Of a DNA stretch of 64,000 nucleotides, positions 7,683 to 15,617 are shown one piece after another. How positions within the stretch are numbered: position 1 is the first letter of the stretch; each line of letters opens with the position of its first letter. The translations under genes and the position numbers were made by a program. This stretch comes from Lentibacillus cibarius. GTDB lineage: Bacteria; Bacillota; Bacilli; Bacillales; Amphibacillaceae. The notes beneath the pieces are model-generated. The model saw only the letters and a list, made by a program, of their open reading frames with translations, made no database searches and was not told the DNA's origin. The stretch lies in assembly GCF_005887555.1 (NCBI RefSeq), contig NZ_VCIA01000001.1, forward strand, positions 2,728,001 to 2,792,000, in the 5' to 3' direction.

Positions 7683-8408
7683 TTATATGCAGTGTAGTTT
7701 CATCCCGTTAATGCGCAACCATTCTTTTTGGTTTTCATAGTTGGGGAGGATAGACTTGACGACTTTCCAGAATGCTTGAGAGTGATCCTGAATAATCAGG
7801 TGGGCTAGTTCGTGTACAATCACATAATCGAACACGGCTGCAGGTGCCATAATTAGCCGCCAATTAATATAGATGTCCCCATCGGGTGTGCATGTTCCCC
7901 AGCGCTTATGCTGCGTCCGAGTCTGCATGGAATTGGGGGTGACATTCATGAGTGATTGAAAATAGGCTGCTCGTTTATGCAGCCGTTTGGTCGCCTGTCT
8001 GCGATACCATTGCGTTAGCTGTCGTTTTAGCGTCTGACTGATTTCATCTTGGGACATGTTAATCGGGACTTCAGCTACAAATCGCCCCTGGAAAAAACGT
8101 AACCGGCACGCAGGCATATGATCGCGGTGAACTTTGTGCTGGTAGTAACGATCGAGATAGGGTAATTTTTCGCCACTGATCAATTCATACGGTGTGATTT
8201 TTGTTTCTACTTGTCTAAGACTATGAATTTTATGCTGGATCCATGATGCTTTTTTTTGCAGATGACGGTTAATAGCGGATTCATCCAAGGATTCTGGTGC
8301 GTAAACTTCTACACCGCCCACAAGTGTAACGGAAATTTTCAAATCAGCGCGTGCTTGCCGGTGAAGAATATAATCAATAGCAGTTGTTCCATAATTAAGC
8401 GTTGGCAT
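7683..8408 (-). CDS. YgjP-like zinc metallopeptidase (M48/DUF45)
   Basis: 241 residues. The zinc site HELAH is at 199-203 and a third histidine is at H209 (DHSQAFW). The upstream KRWGTC and IYINWRLIMAP motifs are diagnostic of the YgjP/SprT-like DUF45 group. Substrates of this group are unknown. Genes of this family commonly sit next to type I restriction operons, and hsdM/hsdR relics lie 2 kb away, so this may be the only intact survivor of that module. It is convergent with gbsR. Confidence 0.85.
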   Translation of the reverse strand: MPTLNYGTTAIDYILHRQARADLKISVTLVGGVEVYAPESLDESAINRHLQKKASWIQHKIHSLRQVETKITPYELISGEKLPYLDRYYQHKVHRDHMPACRLRFFQGRFVAEVPINMSQDEISQTLKRQLTQWYRRQATKRLHKRAAYFQSLMNVTPNSMQTRTQHKRWGTCTPDGDIYINWRLIMAPAAVFDYVIVHELAHLIIQDHSQAFWKVVKSILPNYENQKEWLRINGMKLHCI

Positions 8409-8442
8409 GAGGAATCACGGACCTTTACATGGTATTACTACA

Positions 8443-8528
8443 AACGTTAGAAGATGTGAATTTTGGAAGACCTTACAAGAAAAACCTCGCACTCGCTATA
8501 TGGCGAGGCTAAACTAGAGTTTTTCTAA
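8443..8528 (+). repeat. Dispersed 86-bp hairpin repeat, copy 1
   Basis: It begins AACGTTAGAAGATGTGAATT, has the core GGAAGACCTTACAAGAAAAAC, then CTCGCACTCGCTATATGGCGAG and ends GAGTTTTTCTAA. The ends AGAAAAAC and GTTTTTCT are complementary, so the last 55 bp form a long hairpin. Other copies are at 15437, 31826, 54083 and 56248. Confidence 0.85.
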
Positions 8529-8685
8529 CGTTATTATAGCACTGCTGACGGGAAAATAGTAAGTAGTTGTATTATTAATTGTCATATAATATTTAAAAAA
8601 ATTACAGCCAGTCAGTCTATTTACTGGTATACTTGAAATAGGAGGAGAATAGTTCTTCCTGAATCTGCAATAGGAGGAGTGCCAA

Positions 8686-9120
8686 ATGAAACGAAAAATA
8701 CTAGTTGCATATGATGGATCTGAATTGAGTCGAGAAGCACTGAATGAGGCGAAATTGCAGGCGAGGGGAGTTCCGGAAACAGAGGTATATATCCTATCGG
8801 TTGTGACACAAGCAGGTCCGAGCGCCAATGTGGCAGTTGCACGAAGCATGGAATGGGAGTTAGCGGATAATCTGAGACCTGAACTGAAAGAAATAGAAGA
8901 AGAATTCCAAGCTGATGATATAACGGTTTATACGGATGTGGTAATTGACGTTGCCCAACGTAACGCAGGGGAAAAAGTTTGCTCGTATGCTGAAGAGCAC
9001 GATATTAACTTAATTATTATCGGCAGTCGTGGTCTTGGTGGGGTGAAGAGATTACTGTTAGGCAGTGTCAGTACACGAGTCGTTCAGCATGCACACTGCC
9101 CCGTTTTGGTTATTAAATAA
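8686..9120 (+). CDS. Universal stress protein, UspA family
   Basis: A single Usp domain of 144 residues with the ATP-binding pattern G-x2-G-x9-G-S/T near 113-130 (GSRGLGGVKRLLLGSVS). The N-terminal strand KILVAYDGSELS is typical. It follows AGGAGGAGTGCCAA. Proteins of this family are nucleotide-binding stress or starvation effectors whose precise role is rarely known. Monocistronic, with a terminator at 9172. Confidence 0.93.
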   Translation: MKRKILVAYDGSELSREALNEAKLQARGVPETEVYILSVVTQAGPSANVAVARSMEWELADNLRPELKEIEEEFQADDITVYTDVVIDVAQRNAGEKVCSYAEEHDINLIIIGSRGLGGVKRLLLGSVSTRVVQHAHCPVLVIK

Positions 9121-9171
9121 GTAGGCCGGTGCTCACTGTTAAATCACACGACAAATAGAATAAAGCTTTCG

Positions 9172-9207
9172 AAAAAATACTTGGGTACGTATCCAAGTAT
9201 TTTTATT
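9172..9207 (+). terminator. Terminator after uspA
   Basis: AAAAATACTTGG and CCAAGTATTTTT form a perfect stem around GTACGTAT. Confidence 0.85.
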
Positions 9208-9218
9208 TTGGAGGTGTT

Positions 9219-9603
9219 ATGAGCGCCCATTTTGCGAGATAGCTGCTTGGAATGGTCGCTCATCGGGTAAATGAGCGCCCTTTTGCCGAGCGGGCGGCGT
9301 AGATTGGTCGCTCAACAGGTGAATGAGCGCCCTTTTGCCGAGCGAGCGGCGTTGATTGGTCGCTCATCGGGTGAATGAGCGCCCTTTTGCCGGGCGGGCG
9401 GCGTAGATTGGTCGCTCATCGGGTAAATGAGCGCCCTTTTGCCGAGCGAGCGGCGTTGATTGGTCGCTCATCGGGTGAATGAGCGCCCTTTTGCCGAGCG
9501 AGCGGCGTAGATTGGTCGCTCATCGGGTAAATGAGCGCCCTTTTGCGGAGCGGTGGGCGTAGATTGGTCGCTCATCGGGTGAATGAGTGATCAACGCCGC
9601 CGA
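9219..9603. repeat. 52-bp tandem array, seven units plus a partial one
   Basis: Units start at 9219, 9271, 9323, 9375, 9427, 9479 and 9531, exactly 52 bp apart, with an eighth partial unit from 9583. Each unit opens ATGAGCGCCCTTTTGC and closes GATTGGTCGCTCATCGGG. TGAGCG and CGCTCA at its two ends can pair, so every unit is a potential hairpin. The GC content is well above that of the neighbours. The array fills the gap between the convergent uspA and helD genes. There are no unique spacers, so it is not a CRISPR array. Confidence 0.95.
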
Positions 9604-9630
9604 GGAAGGTCCCGTGATGATTGAGCAAAC

Positions 9631-9662
9631 AAAAAAATGCAGTGCACGTACACTGCATTTCA
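9631..9662 (-). terminator. Terminator of helD
   Basis: AAATGCAGTG-CACGTA-CACTGCATTT, a perfect stem with T/A flanks on both strands. Confidence 0.85.
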
Positions 9663-9675
9663 TGATAACGCTGGA

Positions 9676-11985
9676 TTAGCGCTGTTCTTCCCGGTATGTT
9701 TCCTGTGGTGCTTCGCTGATGAACGGAGCTGGGTCGCCGGCACTGACCATAACCAGCTCATGCATGGCCCTGGTGCAGGCTGTGTAAAACAGTGTTCGAT
9801 CTGTTTCATTGTCATATTTATCAGCGGATGCGTCTGGGATGATAACAGCATCCATTTCGATGCCTTTAGCTAGGTAAACGGGCAGTATGAGCAGTCCCTT
9901 AGAAAAATTGCCGGTCGACTCGTCAATTTGTGTGAATGCAATCTTGTCTTTCAGCAGGTTAGCAACTTGATTGCTTTCTTCTTGGGTTTTGCAAATGATG
10001 CCGATTGTTTCACTGCCATTTTCATAAAGCCTGTTCGTCTCTGCCGCTAATGTTTCGGCTAAGTGTTCCTTATTTTCCCGAATCAGCAATGGTTTGTTTC
10101 CTTCCCGATTGAACGGCTCGATTCGTTCGCTGCCCGGTGCAAACGGTATAGTGAACTCGGCGATTTGTCTTGTCGACCGGTAGCTTTTGGTTAATGTGAT
10201 TTTTTCATAGGATGCCTCGCCCGGCCCTGTTGAAACAAGTGGATTTTCATCCGCCATATAACTGTATATCGCCTGATTGATATCACCCAACAGCGTCATT
10301 CTAGCATTTGGGAAAATATGTTTAATCAAGGTGAACTGGAATGCTGCATAGTCCTGTGCTTCATCAACGACAAGATAACGGACAGACCGGTCAAGAGGCG
10401 TACCAAGTAAACGGTATTGAAAATAAAGATAGGCTGCTGCATCTTCCCATGGCAAAAAGTTCTCCGCTAAATGGCCGGCTGTATAGGTGCGAATCGCCTC
10501 CCAGTTTACCGGCGGGTCGTCCGGTGTCCAATTCGTAAATAGCTGTTGATAGGTGGCGGCTGCATGAACGAATTGATGCGCTTTTATCTTCTTTTTAATT
10601 GGTGCGAAAACCCGTTTGACAACTTCCTTTCTTAATATACTTTCCTCGTGGACGGTTTCGTTTGTTTCGTGTTTGGCTTGCTCTTGTGACTGGTGAAATG
10701 CGTCTTGATAGTCTTCTTTATCCAATAGTTCCGTTTTTTCAAGCACCCAGTCTTTATCCAGTTCATTGCGCTGCTTTTCTCGTATTTCTTGCAGCAGCCA
10801 CTTGGCCACTAGTTCTAGTTTGTTCGGGATGGTAATCGTCTCGTCCAGCGAATAAAAGTAATCGCGGATTTGTTCTTTGGAAATGAGCACCTCCCCGCGG
10901 AATGTGATGTTTCGAAACTGGATGTCCTGTTTGTTTAAATGGTCGATAAATGCATCGATTAACCGCATGAACGTCAGATCTGATTTGCAGTCGATGTTCT
11001 GCATCCGAATGGCATTGTCCTGCTTTTCAGTCATGACGTACTCCATTTGTTCAAATGGCGACTCAATGGTGAAAGGATGTCTGATCTGGTCTTCCAAATA
11101 GTCCAGAAATGTCGTTTGTCGTACATTCGTTTCACCGAGTTCCGGAAGCACATTGGCAATATAGCTGGAAAATAGCGGATTCGGTGATAATAGCACGATA
11201 TTGTCAGGGCCAAGGATGTCACGGTGCGCATACATGAGATAAGCAATTCGCTGCAGGGCGGCGGATGTTTTTCCGCTACCGGCTGCACCCTGAACAACCA
11301 GATATTGATTCCCTTTATTCCGAATGATTCGGTTTTGTTCCTTTTGAATCGTGGCGACAATGCTTTTCATTTTGGTACTGGCGTTGTTGCCGAGCACTTC
11401 CTGCAGCAACCGATCGCCAATGGTTACCCCAGTGTCAAACATCCCTTTGATCAAGCCTTGCCGAATAATGAATTGTCGCTTCAGGGTAATTTCTCCGTTA
11501 ATGGTTTCTTCCATCGTTTCGTATTGCGCCTCTCCCGGTGAATAATCGTAATAAAGGCTAGATATTGGTGCGCGCCAGTCGTATATAAGGAAATCTTGAT
11601 TGTTACCATCCATCAGGGAGGCGATACCGATATAGATTGGTTCCGCGGTTTGTTCCGTATCTTCGTGGAAGTCGATGCGGCCGAAATAAGGTGATTCACG
11701 CAGCCGCTTTAAAGTTTTAAGTTCATCGTCCAACTTACCGTGGGACTGTTCTTTTTGGGTAAGTAATTCCGCCTGTTGTTTAATGCTAGCTTGTGTTTCA
11801 ATCACATCGTCCGGTTCATCGATGTTGACGGTTACATCCTCCCAGAAATTCTTGCGCAGTTCGATAACACTTTCTTTAATGCTTGTGGATCTGTCAATTG
11901 TTTTTTCAGCCTTTTCATCAATGGTTTTAATAACATGATTAACTCGCTGCTGTTCTTCGTCATATGTGCTGTTATTGGAAGTCAT
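9676..11985 (-). CDS. helD: RNA polymerase-recycling helicase-like protein HelD
   Basis: 769 residues, the usual length of HelD. This UvrD/Rep-related ATPase pries stalled core RNA polymerase off nucleic acid. The N-terminal coiled-coil arm (about 1-110) precedes RAPISSLYYDYSPGE, then Walker A GAAGSGKTSAALQR near residue 235. Later come the helicase motifs VVDEAQDYAAFQ, TLLGDINQAIYSY and LTKSYRSTRQIAEF. The C-terminal motif reads LFYTACTRAMHELV. The ATG has only a weak ribosome binding site. Monocistronic. Confidence 0.93.
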   Translation of the reverse strand: MTSNNSTYDEEQQRVNHVIKTIDEKAEKTIDRSTSIKESVIELRKNFWEDVTVNIDEPDDVIETQASIKQQAELLTQKEQSHGKLDDELKTLKRLRESPYFGRIDFHEDTEQTAEPIYIGIASLMDGNNQDFLIYDWRAPISSLYYDYSPGEAQYETMEETINGEITLKRQFIIRQGLIKGMFDTGVTIGDRLLQEVLGNNASTKMKSIVATIQKEQNRIIRNKGNQYLVVQGAAGSGKTSAALQRIAYLMYAHRDILGPDNIVLLSPNPLFSSYIANVLPELGETNVRQTTFLDYLEDQIRHPFTIESPFEQMEYVMTEKQDNAIRMQNIDCKSDLTFMRLIDAFIDHLNKQDIQFRNITFRGEVLISKEQIRDYFYSLDETITIPNKLELVAKWLLQEIREKQRNELDKDWVLEKTELLDKEDYQDAFHQSQEQAKHETNETVHEESILRKEVVKRVFAPIKKKIKAHQFVHAAATYQQLFTNWTPDDPPVNWEAIRTYTAGHLAENFLPWEDAAAYLYFQYRLLGTPLDRSVRYLVVDEAQDYAAFQFTLIKHIFPNARMTLLGDINQAIYSYMADENPLVSTGPGEASYEKITLTKSYRSTRQIAEFTIPFAPGSERIEPFNREGNKPLLIRENKEHLAETLAAETNRLYENGSETIGIICKTQEESNQVANLLKDKIAFTQIDESTGNFSKGLLILPVYLAKGIEMDAVIIPDASADKYDNETDRTLFYTACTRAMHELVMVSAGDPAPFISEAPQETYREEQR

Positions 11986-12085
11986 ATAATCAGCCCCGTT
12001 CTTCTTGTAAATAGTTTAGGTCCATATACCGTATGTAATGATGAGTTGATATGATTGTAACGGTGAACCATACATGAATGCAAAA

Positions 12086-12169
12086 TTTTCCCTTTGAAAC
12101 GGTGGGGGACAGGGTCATAGCCCGGACCCACCTCTTGGAAATAAATAGTGGACCAAAGAGCCTGTCCCC
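12086..12169. repeat. Left part of a palindromic GGGGACAGG repeat
   Basis: CGGTGGGGGACAGG here and CCTGTCCCCACGG at 13850-13862 are the two arms of one inverted repeat, now separated by the ISLre2 insertion. The intact ancestor would have been a palindromic intergenic element of roughly 100 bp. Confidence 0.6.
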
Positions 12170-13849
12170 ATATGTGTAAAATAATTCTCGGGGCCACCTG
12201 AGGCAATTTTCTAGTCAAAAAAGAGAAGGCACTCTATCATAAATGTATGCTTTGACGGGCAAATACATTTCGAAAGAGGCCTTCTCATGGAAACTATTAT
12301 ATCAAGATTATACGCATTAATAAAGGAAACAAACAACTTAGTTGATTTGGAAGAAAGCATTCGACTCTATATGTATGAGGTGTTTGCTTCCCAGATGGGG
12401 GAAGTGTTCACACAGATTAATAAGGTGATTAAAGCTGAGAAACAGAAGTTGGGCTGGACTGTCGAGCGTGAAGATTGGAAAACGGTTCAATTCACGTTTG
12501 GGGCAGTTCGTTTTCGGCATACATTAATGCATGACCTGAAAGGTGATTCTCACTATCCCTTTGATGAGTGGGCTGGTCTTCGGAAAAGTCAACGATACAG
12601 TCCCCTGACGGAGGTAAAAGTGGCTGAATTGGCTAGTGAGAGCACGTATCGTGCATCAGTCCAAACTTTGAAGGAATGGACCCCCGTAACGATGAGTCAT
12701 CAAACAGTCGGGAGTATCGTGAAGCGTGTTGGAGATGCGCAGTCCCAGGCTGATGTGGAACTGGCGGCTGAACTGGAGGAAGCAGCGTCCCTTCCGGAGG
12801 GAAAAGAAGTTGACTATTTATATACAGAGGCAGATGGCGTTTTTGTCCGTTCTACAAAGAAAAAGAAAAGCCATGAGGTCCGGCATGCGATTATGCATGA
12901 AGGCTGGGTCAAAAATGGCAAACGGGTCTCACTCAGCAATCAACACGTAATCATGACAACGAAGCCGACTGATGACTTTTGGAAAGAGGTGCAGTCATAT
13001 GCGGCCCATGGTTATTCGCTGGAGAATACGCAGGTTGTGACAAATAGTGATGGCGGGCAGGGCTACACAGCTGAACGGTTCCAGGAAGCCTTTTCCCAGT
13101 CCCGTTATCCCGTGTTGAATCAACTTGACGCTTACCATGTAGCTCAGGCGTTAAATCGGGCATTAGGCGGTGAAAAGAGTGAATTTAAGGACGGGATAAG
13201 AAAAGCGTTAAAACAACACGATTGGCAACAGTTCATACTTTGGCTGGATACATACGAAAGTACCCTGGAAAACGCAAAACAGGTAGAAAAGGTAAACGGT
13301 TTTCGAACTTACATTCAGCACAATTGGGATCGTATTTTTGACTGGCGTGAGAAAGTGGAAGACCCGCCAGAAGACGCACGAGGCTTAGGGGCTATGGAAT
13401 CCAATCAGCGTCGCGTTTCTTTCCGGATGAAAAGACGGGGGATGCATTGGAGCGTAGAAGGCAGTGAAGCTATGGTGAAAGTAAAACAGGGTATCCTCAA
13501 TAACACGTTGCGGGATGTTTATCTCACATCCCAAAAACGAAGCGCACGCAAGCAGCGAGACGTTGAAAAGACCGTTCGCATGACGGAGTATTTGAATCAG
13601 CCAACACGCCCATCGATTGGCGCAAAAGAAGGTTCCATCAGTTTATATACAGCCCATTCATCAGCGATAGGAAACTTGATGAAGAGTTTTAGGTAATACC
13701 CTGCATGTTTTTGTCAGGTTCCGGGTTTTGGAACGTGACGAAAACATGCAGGCCACCAAGCGACAGCGCGGTAGCCGGAAAACGTGTACAAAAATAGAGT
13801 GCCAAATATATTGGTGTGACAACCACATCGAGAAAAGATTGACACATAC
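12170..13849 (+). mobile_element. ISLre2-family insertion sequence
   Basis: The ends carry imperfect inverted repeats: left TATGTGT-AAA-TAATTCTCG from 12171, right reverse complement TATGTGTCAATCTTTTCTCG ending at 13848. The nine-base sequence CCTGTCCCC flanks both sides (12161-12169 and 13850-13858) as a target duplication. Each terminus could be off by a base. The single gene inside is intact. Confidence 0.75.
12287..13696 (+). CDS. ISLre2-family (UPF0236) transposase
   Basis: 469 residues, full length for the family. Typical UPF0236/ISLre2 blocks are present: KVAELASESTYRASVQTLKEW, YTEADGVFV, VVTNSDGGQGYTAERF, LDAYHVAQALNRALG and a C-terminal GAMESNQRRVSFRMKRRGMHWS. The acidic residues of ADGVF, SDGG and MESN are candidate DDE catalytic positions. 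It starts at an ATG behind AAAGAGG. No internal stop or shift is seen. Confidence 0.93.
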   Translation: METIISRLYALIKETNNLVDLEESIRLYMYEVFASQMGEVFTQINKVIKAEKQKLGWTVEREDWKTVQFTFGAVRFRHTLMHDLKGDSHYPFDEWAGLRKSQRYSPLTEVKVAELASESTYRASVQTLKEWTPVTMSHQTVGSIVKRVGDAQSQADVELAAELEEAASLPEGKEVDYLYTEADGVFVRSTKKKKSHEVRHAIMHEGWVKNGKRVSLSNQHVIMTTKPTDDFWKEVQSYAAHGYSLENTQVVTNSDGGQGYTAERFQEAFSQSRYPVLNQLDAYHVAQALNRALGGEKSEFKDGIRKALKQHDWQQFILWLDTYESTLENAKQVEKVNGFRTYIQHNWDRIFDWREKVEDPPEDARGLGAMESNQRRVSFRMKRRGMHWSVEGSEAMVKVKQGILNNTLRDVYLTSQKRSARKQRDVEKTVRMTEYLNQPTRPSIGAKEGSISLYTAHSSAIGNLMKSFR

Positions 13850-13865
13850 CCTGTCCCCACGGTTC

Positions 13866-13894
13866 TTGCTTTTCGTTAAATGGAATGATATAAT
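13866..13894 (+). promoter_or_regulatory. SigA promoter of the GlcNAc PTS operon
   Basis: TTGCTT at 13866-13871 and TATAAT at 13889-13894 are 17 bp apart. The promoter lies just outside the right end of the ISLre2 element and so was not disrupted by it. Confidence 0.75.
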
Positions 13895-13911
13895 GAAAGC
13901 GAATAAATGAA

Positions 13912-13995
13912 TAGTGATCACATGTTACTGATGAGATTAGGCATGGTGGTATATGGAAGGGGATTGTCTCCTTCATTTACTGCCATGCCTTTTTA
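13912..13995 (+). promoter_or_regulatory. Ribonucleic antiterminator (RAT) overlapping a terminator
   Basis: A BglG-type RAT-like sequence, with core TGTTACTGATGAGATTAGGC at 13923-13942, overlaps the 5' arm of a terminator formed by AGGCATGG(TGG)TA and TA(CTG)CCATGCC followed by TTTTT. This is the standard architecture for antitermination by BglG/GlcT/SacY proteins. The locus encodes such a protein in the same operon, so autogenous control by phosphorylation state is predicted. Confidence 0.8.
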
Positions 13996-14058
13996 TATTG
14001 CCACATTTAGCACATACTAATAACCGCCGAAACAATTATTGAAAAGGAGTTTGATCAT

Positions 14059-14553
14059 ATGTTTAAAAATCTATTCAAAAAGGGAAATTCGGAGACGAAG
14101 ATATACGCACCACTTAATGGGAAAATCATCGCCTTGGAAGAGGTGCCTGACCCTGTATTCAGCCAGAAAATGATGGGGGATGGTATTGCCATTAAACCGT
14201 CTGACGGGAAAGTTTGTGCACCGGTTGATGGTGAGGTTGTGCAAGTTCCGGATACGTTGCATGCGGTCGGGATTCGGGCCGAAGATGGTTCTGAAATTCT
14301 CATTCATATTGGTTTAGAGACGGTTAGCTTGAACGGGCAAGGTTTTACTGCAGAAGTGAAGATGGGTGATAAAGTTTCTACTGGAGATGCGCTACTGACA
14401 TTTGACCTGGATTATATCCGGGACAATGCGGAGAATGATATTACCCCAGTTGTTGTGACGAATAATCAGCAAACAGGAAAGCAATACACGATGACAGACG
14501 AAACGGAAGCAAAAACCGGTGAAACGGTTATTATTACCGCTTCAGAAAAATAA
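14059..14553 (+). CDS. PTS glucose-type EIIA protein
   Basis: 164 residues, an IIA-Glc (Crr) domain that passes phosphate from HPr to the IIB domain of a membrane permease. The phosphorylated histidine is H83 in ILIHIGLETVSLNGQGF and its partner is H68 in TLHAVGI. The N-terminal PLNGKIIALEEVPDPVFS is characteristic. It is the first gene behind the RAT/terminator leader and is followed by the antiterminator gene. It probably serves the GlcNAc-type IICB encoded at 15618, which has no IIA domain. Confidence 0.92.
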   Translation: MFKNLFKKGNSETKIYAPLNGKIIALEEVPDPVFSQKMMGDGIAIKPSDGKVCAPVDGEVVQVPDTLHAVGIRAEDGSEILIHIGLETVSLNGQGFTAEVKMGDKVSTGDALLTFDLDYIRDNAENDITPVVVTNNQQTGKQYTMTDETEAKTGETVIITASEK

Positions 14554-14578
14554 CTCCCGGGGAAAGGGGGGCAGCTCG

Positions 14579-15397
14579 ATGAAAATCCGTAAGATACTTA
14601 ATAACAATGCCGTGATTGTTGCAGATGAAGGGGAAGAAAAGATTGCTGTTGGCTCAGGTCTTGGTTTTGAAAAAAGAAAAAACGATGTGATCAATGCAAA
14701 TAAAATTGAGAAGTTATTCGTTTTAAAAGAAAATGAGAAAATGCATCAGCTGCTGCTCCGGATTCCTGAAACGCATTTCTCCGTGGCAAAGGATATTATG
14801 GAATATGCAGAAAATCATCTGAATACACAACTGAACGATCATATTCGTGTCCAGTTGGCCGATCATATATCATTTGCCATCGAACGGGAACAGAATGGTA
14901 TCCAGCTTAAAAATGCGCTCCTTCATGAAATTAAGGTGTTGTATAAACAGGAGTTTGACATTGGTTTATGGGCAATCCGGCATATTAATGAAACGTGTGG
15001 TATTCATATGCCTCGCGATGAAGCAGCCTTTATAGCCCTCTATCTCCACACGATGAAAGTGAAAGGAGGTGATATCCACGAAACGGTCCGGCAAACGTCG
15101 ATGGTGCGTGATATGGTACAGGTGATCAAAAACGTCCTGAATATTACCATTGATGAGGCGGATATTGCGTATGAACGGCTTGTGACTCATTTACAATTTG
15201 CTTTAATGCGAGCAAAGCAATTTGACAGCCATGTGATGGATCAAGAGATGTTTACGATGATTAAACAGAAGTATCATGTTTCTTATCAATGTGCACAACA
15301 GGCAGCACAGAAATTATCCGCTTCACACGGAATCGAATTGCCGGAAGAGGAACTGGGCTACATCACGCTGCATATTGAACGACTGCGGTCATTCTAG
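14579..15397 (+). CDS. BglG-family transcription antiterminator (GlcT-like)
   Basis: 272 residues: an RNA-binding CAT domain (1-57, KIRKILNNNAVIVADEGEEK), then two PRD domains (about 65-170 and 172-272) that are phosphorylated by PTS proteins. Conserved PRD histidines appear in ADHISFAIER, CGIHMPRDEAAFIALYLH and LGYITLHIERL. ATG 14579 follows GGAAAGGGGGGC. Most likely it binds the RAT at 13912 and opens its own operon when the cognate sugar is present. Confidence 0.9.
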   Translation: MKIRKILNNNAVIVADEGEEKIAVGSGLGFEKRKNDVINANKIEKLFVLKENEKMHQLLLRIPETHFSVAKDIMEYAENHLNTQLNDHIRVQLADHISFAIEREQNGIQLKNALLHEIKVLYKQEFDIGLWAIRHINETCGIHMPRDEAAFIALYLHTMKVKGGDIHETVRQTSMVRDMVQVIKNVLNITIDEADIAYERLVTHLQFALMRAKQFDSHVMDQEMFTMIKQKYHVSYQCAQQAAQKLSASHGIELPEEELGYITLHIERLRSF

Positions 15398-15436
15398 GTT
15401 CTGACAGAAGACATTTATAATGGAATCATACTTTGT

Positions 15437-15523
15437 AACGTCCGAAAGCATAAATTTTGGAAGACCTTATAAGAAAAGCTTTGGCACTCGCTATAAGGCG
15501 AGGCGAATGCCAAGTTTTTCTAA
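15437..15523 (+). repeat. Dispersed 86-bp hairpin repeat, copy 2
   Basis: AACGTCCGAAAGCATAAATT, then GGAAGACCTTATAAGAAAAGC, the inner stem GGCACTCGC...GCGAATGCC and the end AAGTTTTTCTAA. It lies between the antiterminator gene and the PTS permease and could act as a partial terminator separating their expression. Confidence 0.85.
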
Positions 15524-15617
15524 TAACCGAATTCAGATGTAAAGATGCAGCCATCCGGAGCTAAGGCGTGATGTGGTTATAGGTTTTAATCTTAAATAAT
15601 GTTAGGAGGAAACGAAA

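Noticed and set aside
9219..9603. CRISPR-like regular repeats
   Set aside because: The whole 52-bp unit is repeated; there are no unique spacers and no cas genes nearby.
15524..15617. Second antiterminator (RAT) target before the PTS permease
   Set aside because: The sequence has no RAT-like core and no overlapping terminator other than repeat copy 2.
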